NCBI RefSeq assembly: GCF_027943255.1
Contig: NC_072895.1
Span: 43,436,001 to 43,500,000, forward strand
DNA from: Anastrepha obliqua
Taxonomy: Eukaryota; Arthropoda; Insecta; Diptera; Tephritidae
DNA: 64,000 nt
Direction of reading: 5' to 3'
A model generated the notes under the pieces. That model was given only the letters and a program-made list of their open reading frames with translations. It was not told where the DNA came from and searched no databases. This document shows, one piece after another, positions 24,642 to 35,800 of the stretch. The number at the start of each line of letters is the position of its first letter. Positions within the stretch are counted from its first letter, which is position 1. The translations under genes were made by a program, and so were the position numbers.

Positions 24642-26689
24642 TATTTTATTTAGTAGTGCTGCATTCAATTTTTTGCATTTCCAATCACCATTAAATTTAT
24701 TATTAAAAGTACATTCAAAGGACTAAATTTTCAGAAACACGGTATAAAATTCTTATACTCACTCTATACCATTAACATGGGTACCAAAGAAAAGAGGATA
24801 TATCCCTATAAAATAAGGATTGCTTACTTCTCAGTGCATTTTCAAACATATTTATTGAACATTGTTTTTATTGAACAAGTTGATTCATACCAGAAGCTAA
24901 TAATTTCCAAAGTCTTGCTTGTTTGTAAGTTTGCAAAAAACAAAAAATGTAGAAGAATCGACTACTTATAAACTGTACCATTTATACGGAAAAAATCGAA
25001 ATAACCGCCACCAATTTTTTAAAATTTTTCTAAAACTTCAGCTTTAAAAAAGTAAAATTTAGATGAAGATTTCTCGAATTTTCGTACAAAGTTTGCAGAT
25101 TTGACTTATTCAGTTTAAAATTGCTTAGAAATTAACAATATTTAGAAATAATAACAAAAAATTCTAAGTTGAAAAGCTTAACAAATTAAAAAAATCATCA
25201 TGCATTTAGTTATGCTCGTGACTGTTCATACATCGTTGCTCGTTTATTATCTATTAATTAACCGAAATCATCAACTCAACCATAATCGCTCAATTAACAA
25301 ATCAAACGATACTTATTTGTAACAGTTTTTGGTAACAACGATTTTGACAGTTAATTTCCGAAACATCAACATTCGATTGAAAATCGTGCGAAAGCAAATA
25401 ATCAGTTACCAAATTGGCAAACATATTCATTTCTCGTACATGACTTGACTGCTGTTTGGCGCCCACAACTGGTGTCAACAACTGATTTATAGAAATTTAA
25501 ATGGTTGACACTACAAATAAACTCTACTTACCGCTACTTATTTGGGTAAACGTAGTAAAGTGTATATTTATGAGCGCAAAACCTGAGCACAAATTTGTTG
25601 TTTGGTAATCAATGAAACTGTTGGTTAGTCATGCAACTAAAGCAGCGGCGCGGAGGTGTAAATGTGATTTAAATGCTTTGTTGCCTTATAAGTTTATGTT
25701 TTTGTTATTTTTAATTTATTTATATTTTCCCACTTTTTCCGTCCCTGCTGTTATAGTTGAGACGCTTGTCGGCATAAAAGGCATGCGTTTATGGTTGTTT
25801 TGATTTAAGCGCGCAGCTGCGTTTGGTTTTACTACCATTTTGCATTTATTTCTTTTTTTTTTTGTTTGCTTAGCAATCGCGAGTGTAATTGAGAATTGTG
25901 GTTTTCATTCGTAAACGCACACAACTAAAAGGTAATGTTGCAGTCAGCCTGCAGATAGTTCCAGCAAATAATCAAACAGACAATCAGCCCAACACTCAAC
26001 TAATCATTCAGACAACCAACCAAGAAACCATTCAGTTTTCAGGCCAGCCAACCACTAGCAAAATGTAGAAAAATGTTGTGACTCAATTTGCGCTGCATAA
26101 ATTTTCGTTGTGATTTAACTGGTTGCTGTTGCTGCGCACATGCGCCGACGCATTAAGAGTTGTGAAAGAAATAAAATAAAAATACATATAAGCAACAATA
26201 AAAGAAACCACTGGAGCGGAAAATTACTTATGCCAGTTAGAATCGCAGGGTAGTGTTAGGGAAATTTATGTTTGACATAAACAAGACAGTTACTCTTTTA
26301 TGAGCGTGATAAAATGTTAGCACAAAAGCCAACTGCAGGCAATCATAAAATGGAAAAAGTAGGAAAAGCTGCTACGATTTATGCAAAAGTTTACTGTAAA
26401 AACCACAATGTATTTGCAGTGAGTATATTTACATAAAATTTAGGCTGAGGCACATAATTATTGCAAGGAATTATTGCAAGAGATATCACACGGGCAAACA
26501 GTAGTAATCATTGAGTAATTACAAGTAGTGCTGTGAAGCTGAGCTCGGGCAGCCACAGCTCTTCTTATATGCAAATATATGTAATTAAAGAAATTAAGGA
26601 ATAACAGTGGATACTGACGAGGAATGTAGAGGGTGCTTGTGATTGGCAAAAGAACTATTAGATTGGTGGTTTTGGATTCGATTTTAGTT
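24642..26689. other. Stretch with no supported gene
   Basis: AT-rich sequence. The segment 25010-25110 may be another diverged copy of the AT-rich dispersed repeat (TTCGTACAAAGTTTGCAG). No coding pattern was recognised. Confidence 0.45.
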
Positions 26690-27232
26690 TTATCTGTCTT
26701 TGTCTTTATCTTTATCTTTATCTTTATCTTTATCTTTATCTTTATCTTTATCTTTATCTTTATCTTTATCTTTATCTTTATCTTTACCCTTACCTTTATC
26801 TTTATCTTTATCTTTATCTTTATCTTGATCTTGATCTTGATCTTGATTTTGATCTTGATCTTGATCTTGATTTTGATCTTGATCTTGATCTTGATCTTGA
26901 TCTTGATCTTGATCTTGATCTTGATCTTGATCTTGATCTTGATCTTGATCTTGATCTTGATCTTGATCTTGATCTTGATCTTGATCTTGATCTTGATCTT
27001 GATCTTGATCTTGATCTTGATCTTGATCTTGATCTTGATCTTGATCTTGATCTTGATCTTGATCTTGATCTTGATCTTGATCTTGATCTTGATCTTGATC
27101 TTGATCTTGATCTTGATCTTGATCTTGATCTTGATCTTGATCTTGATCTTGATCTTGATCTTGATCTTGATCTTGATCTTGATCTTGATCTTGATCTTGA
27201 TCTTGATCTTGATCTTGATCTTTATCTTTACC
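26690..27232. repeat. Hexanucleotide tandem array, (CTTTAT)n followed by (CTTGAT)n
   Basis: About 130 bp of CTTTAT repeats (26696-26822, with a few CTTACC variants) switch at 26823 to about 400 bp of CTTGAT repeats, interrupted by two CTTGATTTTGAT variants at about 26842-26877, then return to two CTTTAT units at 27220-27232. The array has roughly 85-90 units. Because the period is a multiple of three, it produces long open frames on both strands (a run of Lys-Ile on one and Leu-Ile on the other). These are artefacts, not genes. Confidence 0.97.
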
Positions 27233-30200
27233 TTCATTGATTCTCTCTTTTCTTTTTCTCTAAAACGCCCGACTTTTAAGTAATTGCAGCGATTGGCAAA
27301 CATCGGAGAATTGCTCTGTAATCAAAATAGTCCAATAGAGAGCTACAAAATTCTCGGTAACCGAATTCTGCCCACTCTCATTTTGAATGTGTTGCTTTTT
27401 GTCGCATAACGCCAGCACAGACTCAGTTTTTTCGTAAACAAAACGATGCCATGACCCCGGTGACGTCAGACAATCAGCTGATTCTTTCAAATTCACTGAG
27501 AGCAGGTTAACGGTCTGACCTTGGCTACACCTTCTGAATTCTTTTCACCTTAAATACACTATGGCCCGTTGGACCGTTATGTTCCTGAGCGTTAAAAAAT
27601 GTTTACAGTGTATTCAAAATGATAATAATAATAAGTTTTTAGAGTCCGTGAAAGTTTAAAATGTTCCACAAAAAGATTTTCCAGGAAATTTCAGTGAGCT
27701 CGTTTTTAGACAATACACTGCCTTTGTATTTTATAATTTTCATTAAAAAAAAAGAATAAGTCACATTTGTCTTCTTTTTTTTTGGAGTCAAATTTGTCTT
27801 TTTTTGACGCACAGTGTTATCTATTAAGCAGAGTTTACTTTACGTAAATAACGTATACTGTTATTAAAATATCTCAGTCAAATGTTTTTCTTCATTGCAA
27901 TTTGTTATTAACATTTTTTTACGAATAGCAAAGTCGATCCTAACAGTCATAAGAATGCGGCTACCAGAGGCTTCGTAAGCTCGATGGTGCCTTTGTTCCC
28001 GCTATGTAAAAGATCTTCTCGGTCGCTGAATACTTTACTTCTATTTCTGTGATACCCACTATCAAATTTTCCCAAATCTTTTTCCTACTTTAAGTTAATA
28101 AAGTAATTAGTATGCAAACTTAACCTATATTAGAACCGATTCTTTTAGAAAATGTTAGCTGCTGACATTTTTTTCTTTTATTTGAGCTCTCAGTGCTCAC
28201 AATAAAAGTAAGCACTTATCATCAAATTAGCCATTAATAAACAACGCTTAAGCAAGCGCAAATTCCAAGCTCCAGCCTTTCGTGTATTATAATAATTTTT
28301 TCACACAAAAATATTATTTCGCTTCAACTGTCCTCCTTAAGCTTTTCACGCTTACTTAACTTTGAACAATGGGCGCTGAATACAATTCACATTGAAATTA
28401 GCTAACAGTTCTGTTATTAAATACATACCACAGCAACTAGCAGCAACAATTCCTACTACTGAGTTGCTCTCTTCGCTTTGTTAGTAATTTGCAAAACGCG
28501 CTGTTAATAAATCATAAAACAAATCGGACATATAAATGTTAAACACGCACACGCACACACATCCGTGCTCACCTGCAAAGTACAAATGTCAAATTAGTGT
28601 AAATGAGCTGCGCAGTTAAGCGTGTACACACATTCATATATGTATGCATGTGCTTGTAGATGCGCGACAAGGGTAAAGTGCAAAAGAAGAGGCATAGCAA
28701 TAACCACGAAGCAGAGGGTAGCTTTCAAGAATATTTTAGTTTTAATTCGCAAGCCGCATTTATCTCATTTATCCAAAGTGGTGGGTCGGTCAGTCAGCCA
28801 GTCAGTCAGGCAGTTGTGCTGCTGTCACAGCGGTCAATGTCATTCACACAACAGAATTCGGGGCGCGCTTGCAAAAGGGAACACAAAGACTTTTGGGCTC
28901 TTTTGTTCGACTCTTTTTGTTTTTTAGTTTTTGGTTTAGCTGTCACCTGTCACAATTTCATCTTAATTGGTTTACTGCCTCTGGGATAATAATTTTTTGT
29001 TTTTTATTTTGTTGCTTCGTCCGGGTTGTTGACTAACAGTGCGTTGTATGTAAATTAATTTGGTTGTTGCTTGAAAAACTCCTACTAGTTAATTAAAATG
29101 ACGAAAGTCATATTAACTTAATTAGCTAAGCGCATAAAAATCACATATTTTTGAAGATTACTTCAGTCTAGTTGATTTTTCACACGGATATGCATAATGA
29201 GGCCACTTTTATGTGCAAGTAGTTTTGTCTTAATAAATGTGAGAAATTTTCCTAATTTTAGTACAAACTACCGTACTTGTTTTTTATTTGAAATAATTCA
29301 AGTCGCGCTGAGGATGATCTGGAGTATTGAGGTCGCACCGAAAATTTTAATTTCTATGTGTAATAATTTTTTTTTGTGATAAGCCCATCACTTTTAATCG
29401 TCCCCTTATTGCACGCAAAATTCTAATTGTTTACAAAACAAAAACAACAAAAGCAACGTACAGGTATTAGCCATTTGATGTTTTGTTTGGTAAGATCTTA
29501 AAAAGTGTTTTCTCAACATTATGTTTTTTTTTGTATTATGACACTATTGTAGCACATACGCGATATATTATGATTCGACTGATTTCACATACTTTTATAA
29601 AAGAGTTTCCAAATATTCTTCAAAGTCCTAAGCGTTTCAATTCATACGTATTTTCAAATCTGGCGTAAAAGCTTCAGTTTGGAAGAAGCGTATAAACACC
29701 ACCTGATTCTCAAGACGAATAATGAGTTGCGACTGTTCGTTAAGCTGGCGTTGCTTTCCAGTACTGGCATACTTATACATACACGCACTGCGTTAAATAA
29801 CTATAGCACTGGCACTTATTAAAAGGTTGTGGCAATTAATTAGTCTCATACCTAATTTTACTTAACTTCCAAGCCAGGATCCTCGGCTTCGCAGCCTGCA
29901 TGACGAAATAACACGCAATGACTTTACCTCGACTCAAATGAAGCAAAACGCAAACGAAAGAAATAAGTAGAAATTATTAACTGGACACTATGCGCCACAC
30001 ATTCGGCAATTAGTCAAGCTTTAACATTCAAAATAATAATACTTAAATACATAATTTTTTTAGGTTAATTTAGTTCATATCCTATAAAAATCATATAAAC
30101 AAAAGTTTCAAGTTTAAAAAAGAAACAAAAAATCCACAAATTTTCATCGAAATTTGTACTCTTTTGATAAGAAGCTTTAGAAAAATTTAAAGTATGCAGT

Positions 30201-30375
30201 TTTATAGCCCTTTGAACTTTGGGAAAATAAAATGCGAGTTCCGCGTTGTTTTCTCACATTTTTTTTGCTGGCGGTCCTTTGCATTTTCTCCATATAATGA
30301 GTGTTCGATAACTTTTCATACGGAAGAACATATTTTTTATCAGTTTGGTGTGTTTTGCCAATAGTGTGTCAATAA
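27233..30375. other. Stretch with no supported gene
   Basis: AT-rich sequence. It includes a short CA-rich microsatellite (28548-28561) and, at 30060-30300, a probable diverged plus-strand copy of the AT-rich dispersed repeat (GTATGCAGTTTTATAGCCC). No coding pattern was recognised. Confidence 0.45.
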
Positions 30376-30867
30376 GAGTCGCCCAGCGTAGCCGTAGCAT
30401 GAGAAGGTTGACATTCTGGTTGTTGGGTGACTACTATTCGTGCGTACAGTCGAGTCTCCGTGTATGAAACAGCAAAATGGAAACTTTTTTCTAATAGTGG
30501 TCGCCCAATACCGACAAAGACAAGCCTCTGAGTGCATTTCTGTAAAGAAAAAGCTCCTGATAAAACACCATCTGCCGTTCGAAGTCGGATTAAAACGGTA
30601 GGTCCCACCGCTTGGGTATTGCATAAGGCAGTCTAACCGATTATGTAATCATTTAGATATATTATATTCTCTAACTTACTTTTTGAATTGCGACTAATGT
30701 ATCTCACAGTATTGTTTACCATATATTATATTTAAGATTTAGTATTAGTAATCTATCTGAGTTGTACTTTAATTGATGAAAGAATGAATAAATAAACATC
30801 AAGACGCATGCTTCAAATGGGAGGAGGAGCTCGGCCAAACAGCCAGAAAGGGTGTACGCGCCAATTA
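30376..30867 (+). mobile_element. tRNA-derived SINE, copy D, interrupted by a 180-bp insertion
   Basis: A diverged SINE runs from the head (about 30376) through CTAATAGTGGTCGCCC and CTGCCGTTCGAAGTCGG to GGTCCCACC at about 30607. It resumes at ATCAAGACGCA (about 30798) and ends with AGGAGGAGCTCGGCCAAAC and GTACGCGCCAATTATT at 30867. The tRNA-like head is heavily altered. The intervening 30616-30796 is absent from other copies. Confidence 0.75.
30616..30796 (+). mobile_element. Probable 5'-truncated LINE 3' end inserted in SINE copy D
   Basis: This 180-bp AT-rich segment splits the SINE and ends in GAATGAATAAATAAAC. Tail repeats of this kind are typical of I-type non-LTR elements, including the intact one 0.5 kb away. 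It does not match the 3' UTR of that element, so it would come from another family. No coding sequence remains. Confidence 0.4.
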
Positions 30868-30889
30868 TTGATTTTATTTATATGTACAA

Positions 30890-30968
30890 TTTGCGCGTAC
30901 ACCCTTTATTGGATGTTTGGCCAAACTCCACCTCCGATTTGCGGTGTGCCTCTTGATGGTTTTCCATA
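30890..30968 (-). mobile_element. tRNA-derived SINE, copy E (3' end only)
   Basis: GCGCGTACACCC at 30893 followed by TTTGGCCAAACTCCACCTCC and GGTGTGCCTCTTGATGGTTTTCCA is the 3' 75 bp of the SINE in minus orientation. Its copy is tail-to-tail with copy D. Confidence 0.75.
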
Positions 30969-31303
30969 TTTTTCATTATAATCGCGAAATTTTTCGCATT
31001 AAATAAATTGTAAAAATTTTTAAATATGTGGTGCCTTTGTAATAATTTCAAGCATAACTAGACGCAGTGCTTTATGCGTTTTATAGTTAGATGTGAAAAA
31101 TGTACAAAAACCTAAAAGAAATTTGAGTTTAATAACAATCGCATCTCAAATATCGTAATTATAGTAATTAATAGGTGTACTAAGCGCTGTTAACCCCATT
31201 TCTATATTAGTATGTGTCTGTAGCCTCCCTTTTATGTAAAATCAGTTGTCTACAAAATTTAAGCATTCCAAACATAGTTTCCTAAATGCTATAATTCACC
31301 ATT

Positions 31304-31317
31304 AACATTTTGTTTTT
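31304..31317. repeat. Target-site duplication, left copy
   Basis: AACATTTTGTTTTT directly before the I element is repeated exactly at 36772-36785, directly after its tail. Confidence 0.9.
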
Positions 31318-31352
31318 TCAGTCATCGACTGACACTTAAAGCGTACGGTTGT
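31318..31352 (+). promoter_or_regulatory. Internal promoter of the I element: initiator and downstream element
   Basis: TCAGTC at 31318-31323 fits the arthropod initiator (TCAKTY), placing +1 at A31320. GGTTG begins at +28 (31347-31351) and fits the downstream promoter element RGWYV. Promoters of this kind at the first base are known for I and Jockey-group elements, letting the transcript include its own promoter. Confidence 0.65.
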
Positions 31353-31482
31353 GCTCAGCAGTGGTATCGGTCTTTTTCTTTTGCGTTATATTCGTGAGTG
31401 TTTTTTCTTTTCTAGCGACTTTTCTTTTCTTTTGGTAAGAAAATCTTATTATAAGTGCTTTCTGTGGTGGTAAAAAAATTAA

Positions 31483-32841
31483 ATGTCCCTCCAGGGACCT
31501 CCTCTTGGAGATAACAGGTTCGCCCTGTTATCAACAAGCCCAAAACCAAAGAGAAAAAAAGCGCAAACAATCACCAAAGAAATATTCCCTTCTCTCCCTT
31601 TAATTAAAAAGGACAACCCAAAATACCTTGTGGCTAGCGCAATAAACACAAATAAACAACTAAATAAATATTCATGTTTTGCCGTACACAAGGCTTTAAA
31701 GAATATCTCAACGGAGAAAATAGAAATTTCAAGTCTCAGAGACGGCAGCCTTCTGCTGTTTGTTAAAAACGATCTAGTTGCAAAAAAATTTCTCGCCACA
31801 ACTAAACTAATTGGAGTTTGCGATGTGAAAATCGAAATGCACAACAATCTTAATCACTCTAAGGGCACTATTTATGCGCCTTGTCTAAATGATGTTCCGG
31901 AAACAGAAATAGTGGAAAATTTAAGTGATCAAGGTGTTGTCTCAGCATACAAATTCCTTAAACGTTATGATGGCCAAACTGTTGCTAGTGGAGTCGTGTT
32001 GCTCACATTCGACTTGTATCAGCTCCCAGAAAAACTGGAAGTCTCATGGTACACTACCAAAGTCAGACCTTACTTCCCGAACCCGATGAGGTGTAAAAGT
32101 TGTCAAATCCTTGGACACACAACTAAACGTTGTAACAAAACCCCAGTATGCGACTCATGTGCACTTCCACCTCACACGCCAACTCCATGCTCACGTACTT
32201 TTTGCGCAAATTGCTCAGGCGATCATGCTGCCTCCAGTAAATCATGCCCAAAATTCATTCAAATGAAGCAAATAATTACAATAAAAACTGAAAAGAAATG
32301 CAGCATGCGCGAGGCTATTAGAATACATAAAATGCAAATACCCCCCACCCTTAATGAATCTTCACCCTCTTTCTCTAATGTAACCAAAAATACCTACAGT
32401 AATCCACAAAACAATATAAACACAACAAATACAACTAATCACCAAGCAGAACAAACCTCCAGAAACCCCAACAATTTAAATATCATCAAAACAAATAATA
32501 CCACAAAAGGAAGTAACAAAAATACAATAAATACATCATTCAAGCCGGTATCACCTACTCCCACTGTTGACACTCTTCTACCCTCCACCAGCAATAATAA
32601 CAATAGTAACCCACAAACCAAGCAAATATTTTCTACTACCAACAATGCTAACTCAGCAAACATAAACGCAAATGAATATAACGCGAATATCGATAGCACT
32701 GTTGACTGCGTACATAATAATTCAGTCGATTACTACAACACAAACCCAACTATTTTCTCCTTCCTTTCTCAACTTTCCCAGCTTCCCACCCACCCTCTTC
32801 CTCCTGTTATTACAGAAAGCCCACCCCAAAAAGAAGAATAG
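31483..32841 (+). CDS. I-element ORF1 protein (Gag-like nucleic-acid-binding protein)
   Basis: This 452-residue protein binds the element RNA and packages it into ribonucleoprotein particles. A basic N-terminus (KPKRKK near residue 21) leads into a region at about 60-200 that fits the RNA-recognition-like fold usual in this family. Three zinc knuckles follow: C204-C207-H212-C217, C223-C226-H231-C236 and C241-C244-H248-C255, the last with CX2CX3HX6C spacing. A triple knuckle is characteristic of I and Jockey-group ORF1. The C-terminal third (about 290-452) is rich in Asn, Thr and Ser and low in complexity. The ATG at 31483 is chosen because it precedes the basic N-terminus and follows an A-rich leader. 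The stop TAG (32839-32841) abuts the ATG of ORF2 in the same frame. Confidence 0.93.
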   Translation: MSLQGPPLGDNRFALLSTSPKPKRKKAQTITKEIFPSLPLIKKDNPKYLVASAINTNKQLNKYSCFAVHKALKNISTEKIEISSLRDGSLLLFVKNDLVAKKFLATTKLIGVCDVKIEMHNNLNHSKGTIYAPCLNDVPETEIVENLSDQGVVSAYKFLKRYDGQTVASGVVLLTFDLYQLPEKLEVSWYTTKVRPYFPNPMRCKSCQILGHTTKRCNKTPVCDSCALPPHTPTPCSRTFCANCSGDHAASSKSCPKFIQMKQIITIKTEKKCSMREAIRIHKMQIPPTLNESSPSFSNVTKNTYSNPQNNINTTNTTNHQAEQTSRNPNNLNIIKTNNTTKGSNKNTINTSFKPVSPTPTVDTLLPSTSNNNNSNPQTKQIFSTTNNANSANINANEYNANIDSTVDCVHNNSVDYYNTNPTIFSFLSQLSQLPTHPLPPVITESPPQKEE

Positions 32842-35800
32842 ATGATACAAATAATACAATGGAATATTAATGGACTACTTAATAACTACATAGATTTAAA
32901 TATACTAATTAATGAATTCAACCCGGCGATTGTCGCACTGCAAGAAACACATATTCCATCCAATAAAACAACATACGCACCTAATAAATATAATAGCTAT
33001 TTCCACAATTTACCTCAAAATACCTTGTGTAAGCAAGGAATCGCTTTCTTTATAAAAAAATGCTTAAATCATAAAATAATCCCTATTTCATCTAACATAT
33101 CCTGCCTAGCTATCGAGATTGATATAGGAAGAAAAATCACTTTAATTAATTTTTATATTCCTCCCTGCCAAAATTTTACTTACAAAGAGCTTACTGATAT
33201 AATTACCAAATTTTCCACCCCAATTATAGTCCTAGGCGATTTCAATGCCTGGAGCCCATTGTGGGGCTCCGAGCATTCCAATAGAAGAGGAAATACTATT
33301 GAAGATTTAATTTTGACCCAAAATCTCATTGTCTTGAACGATGGCCTACCCACACACTTTTCCACACACCAAACCTTCACCCATCCTGATATCATTCTTG
33401 CATCCAGTTCTATAGCTCCCAACCTTTCTTCTCGTACATTGGACGAACTCCACAACAGCGACCATTTCCCGCTTATAACATCCTTTTCCATCCCTGATTG
33501 GTACGAAGTCAAGCCGATATCAAAATTTTTAACGGGAAAAGCTGACTGGAAAAAATTTCATTCCTTATCCATAACCCTAACAAACACTAAAGCGGTTTCA
33601 AAAAACATCAACGCAGAAGCTGCCAATATTAAAACAATAATTCGTTCGGCAGCCCACCTCTCAATACCACAAACAAACACAAGAAAATTTTCCGCCAAAC
33701 TACCATACTGGTCTAACCTACTTACCATCTTAAGAAATAGCAAGCAAAAACTGTGGTCCAAATACAAGTACCACATGAACGATACCAACTTCGCTAATTA
33801 TAAAAAAGCGAACGCTGTTTTCAGAAAAGAGCTTAAATCAGCTAAAAGGCATTCCTTGGAAAAACTCACAGCAAATATAAATCCCTCTTCAAGCCCTAAA
33901 CAGATATGGTCAGATATTAGAATGCTGACAGGCAGCTCGCGTCGTTCTAACATACCATTTATTTATAATGAACAAGGGCCAATCTACGCTCCACCAGATA
34001 TCGCTGAAGAATTTGCTAAATCCTGGTCGACCTACTCCCACGACTCCAATTTTCATTCCGCCTTCAACTCGCAAAAAAATCTAACCCTACCTGAAAATTA
34101 CTCCAACCCATACCCTTCAATTGAAGCTTCGCTCATAGAATCCCGAATTTCTCAACATGAATTCGATTCCACGATCTCAAAAATGACAGGAAAGTCACCC
34201 GGCTTGGATAAAATATCCTATGAAATACTAAAAAACCTACCCAGCATCCTCAAAATCCGACTCCTGAATCTTTACAATGATATTTTCAATGCTGGAATCT
34301 TTCCTCAAGAATGGAAAACTGCTTTAATTGTCCCTATCCCTAAACCTAATAAACCCTCTACCCTCATTACGAACTTTAGACCTATCTCCTTACTCCCGTG
34401 CATGTCCAAAATCCTTGAGAAGATCATTTCCGTCCGAATTCTGTGGTTCGCTAAAGCAAAGGGACTTCTTAGTTCCAACCAATTTGGCTTCCAAAAAGGC
34501 ATAGGAGTGACCGAGTCGCTTTTATACTTTGAACATTTCGCATCCTCGGCATTAGCGTCAGGTAATCACGTTTCCGTATTAAGTTTAGACTTCGAGAAAG
34601 CATTCGATAGAATTGGCATTCATGTTATCCTTAACCAACTCAAGCGCTGGAAAATCGGAAACAAAATATATAAATTCGTTAAATCCTTTTTAAGTAATCG
34701 CAAGTTTTCAGTCAGCGTTAATAATTGTAAATCACAGGCTCATAGACTCTTTAATGGTATACCACAAGGTTCACCTCTCTCAGTAACATTGTTCACAATA
34801 GCTTTCAATGAAATTAGTTCAATTATCGCCTCTAATGCCGAGGTGGAACATGTTATATATGCTGATGATGTTTTCATATTTTCTAAATCAAAAAACCTTA
34901 ACGAAGTCACTTATACTTTCCTGAACATTTTAAGCAGTATAAGCAAATGGTCAGAAACATCAGGCGCTAACATCTCAGCAAATAAATGCGCTACTTTTCA
35001 TATATGTAGAAAACGTAAATGTTGCTTCCCCAGTTTGTCCTTTTCCAATGTACTAATCCCACATTCTAACACACTAAGGATTTTAGGCTTAACATTCGAC
35101 AAAAAACTTACATATAAAGAACATTGTAAAGCCATTAGAATAAGCTTATTTTTAAGGCTTAACATAATTAAGTTTTTATCATCTAAGCATTCCCACGTTC
35201 ATCCACACACACTTGCTAACGTAACAAAAGCCTTACTGTTATCCAAAATCGATTTTGGACTTTGTATTTACGGTCACTGTGCCAAAGAAAATATCAAACT
35301 ACTAAATGCTCCTTACCATGCGGCAGCTAGAAGGAGTATCCGCGCGTTTCCAACATCACCAACAAAAGCTGTTCTTGCAGAAGCAGGATTACCGGATATA
35401 CCACACAGAGTCAACCGCAACACAATAATGCTCCTACCCAAGCTTCTTCACTGCAGAAATAAACTATTACTTGGACTAGTCAACTCAGCGAAGCAACAAC
35501 ATAAAAATACCCGCAAACCGTCCACCATACAACGTTGTGTTGAACTAATGCACAAACTGAATGTCACATCAGATGCGATTTTGCCACCAATCCCAGTTTT
35601 CCCACCAGGCTTGAATCCAAAAATTAGTTTTATCGCGGATTTGCTGAAATTCCCCAAAGAGTCTACCTCCTCTAATGAATACGTCCAACATTTCAATGAA
35701 ATCGTTGCTCCTTTAAGAAACGAATGGGAGTTCGTTTATACTGATGGATCTAAAACAGACACCAGTACATCGTTTGCAGTCACAAACCAGCTTGGTGTCA

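Noticed and set aside
26458..27303. Long open frames of 281 residues (minus) and 216 residues (plus) made of Lys-Ile or Leu-Ile runs
   Set aside because: They are the translation of the hexamer array and have no domain beyond it.
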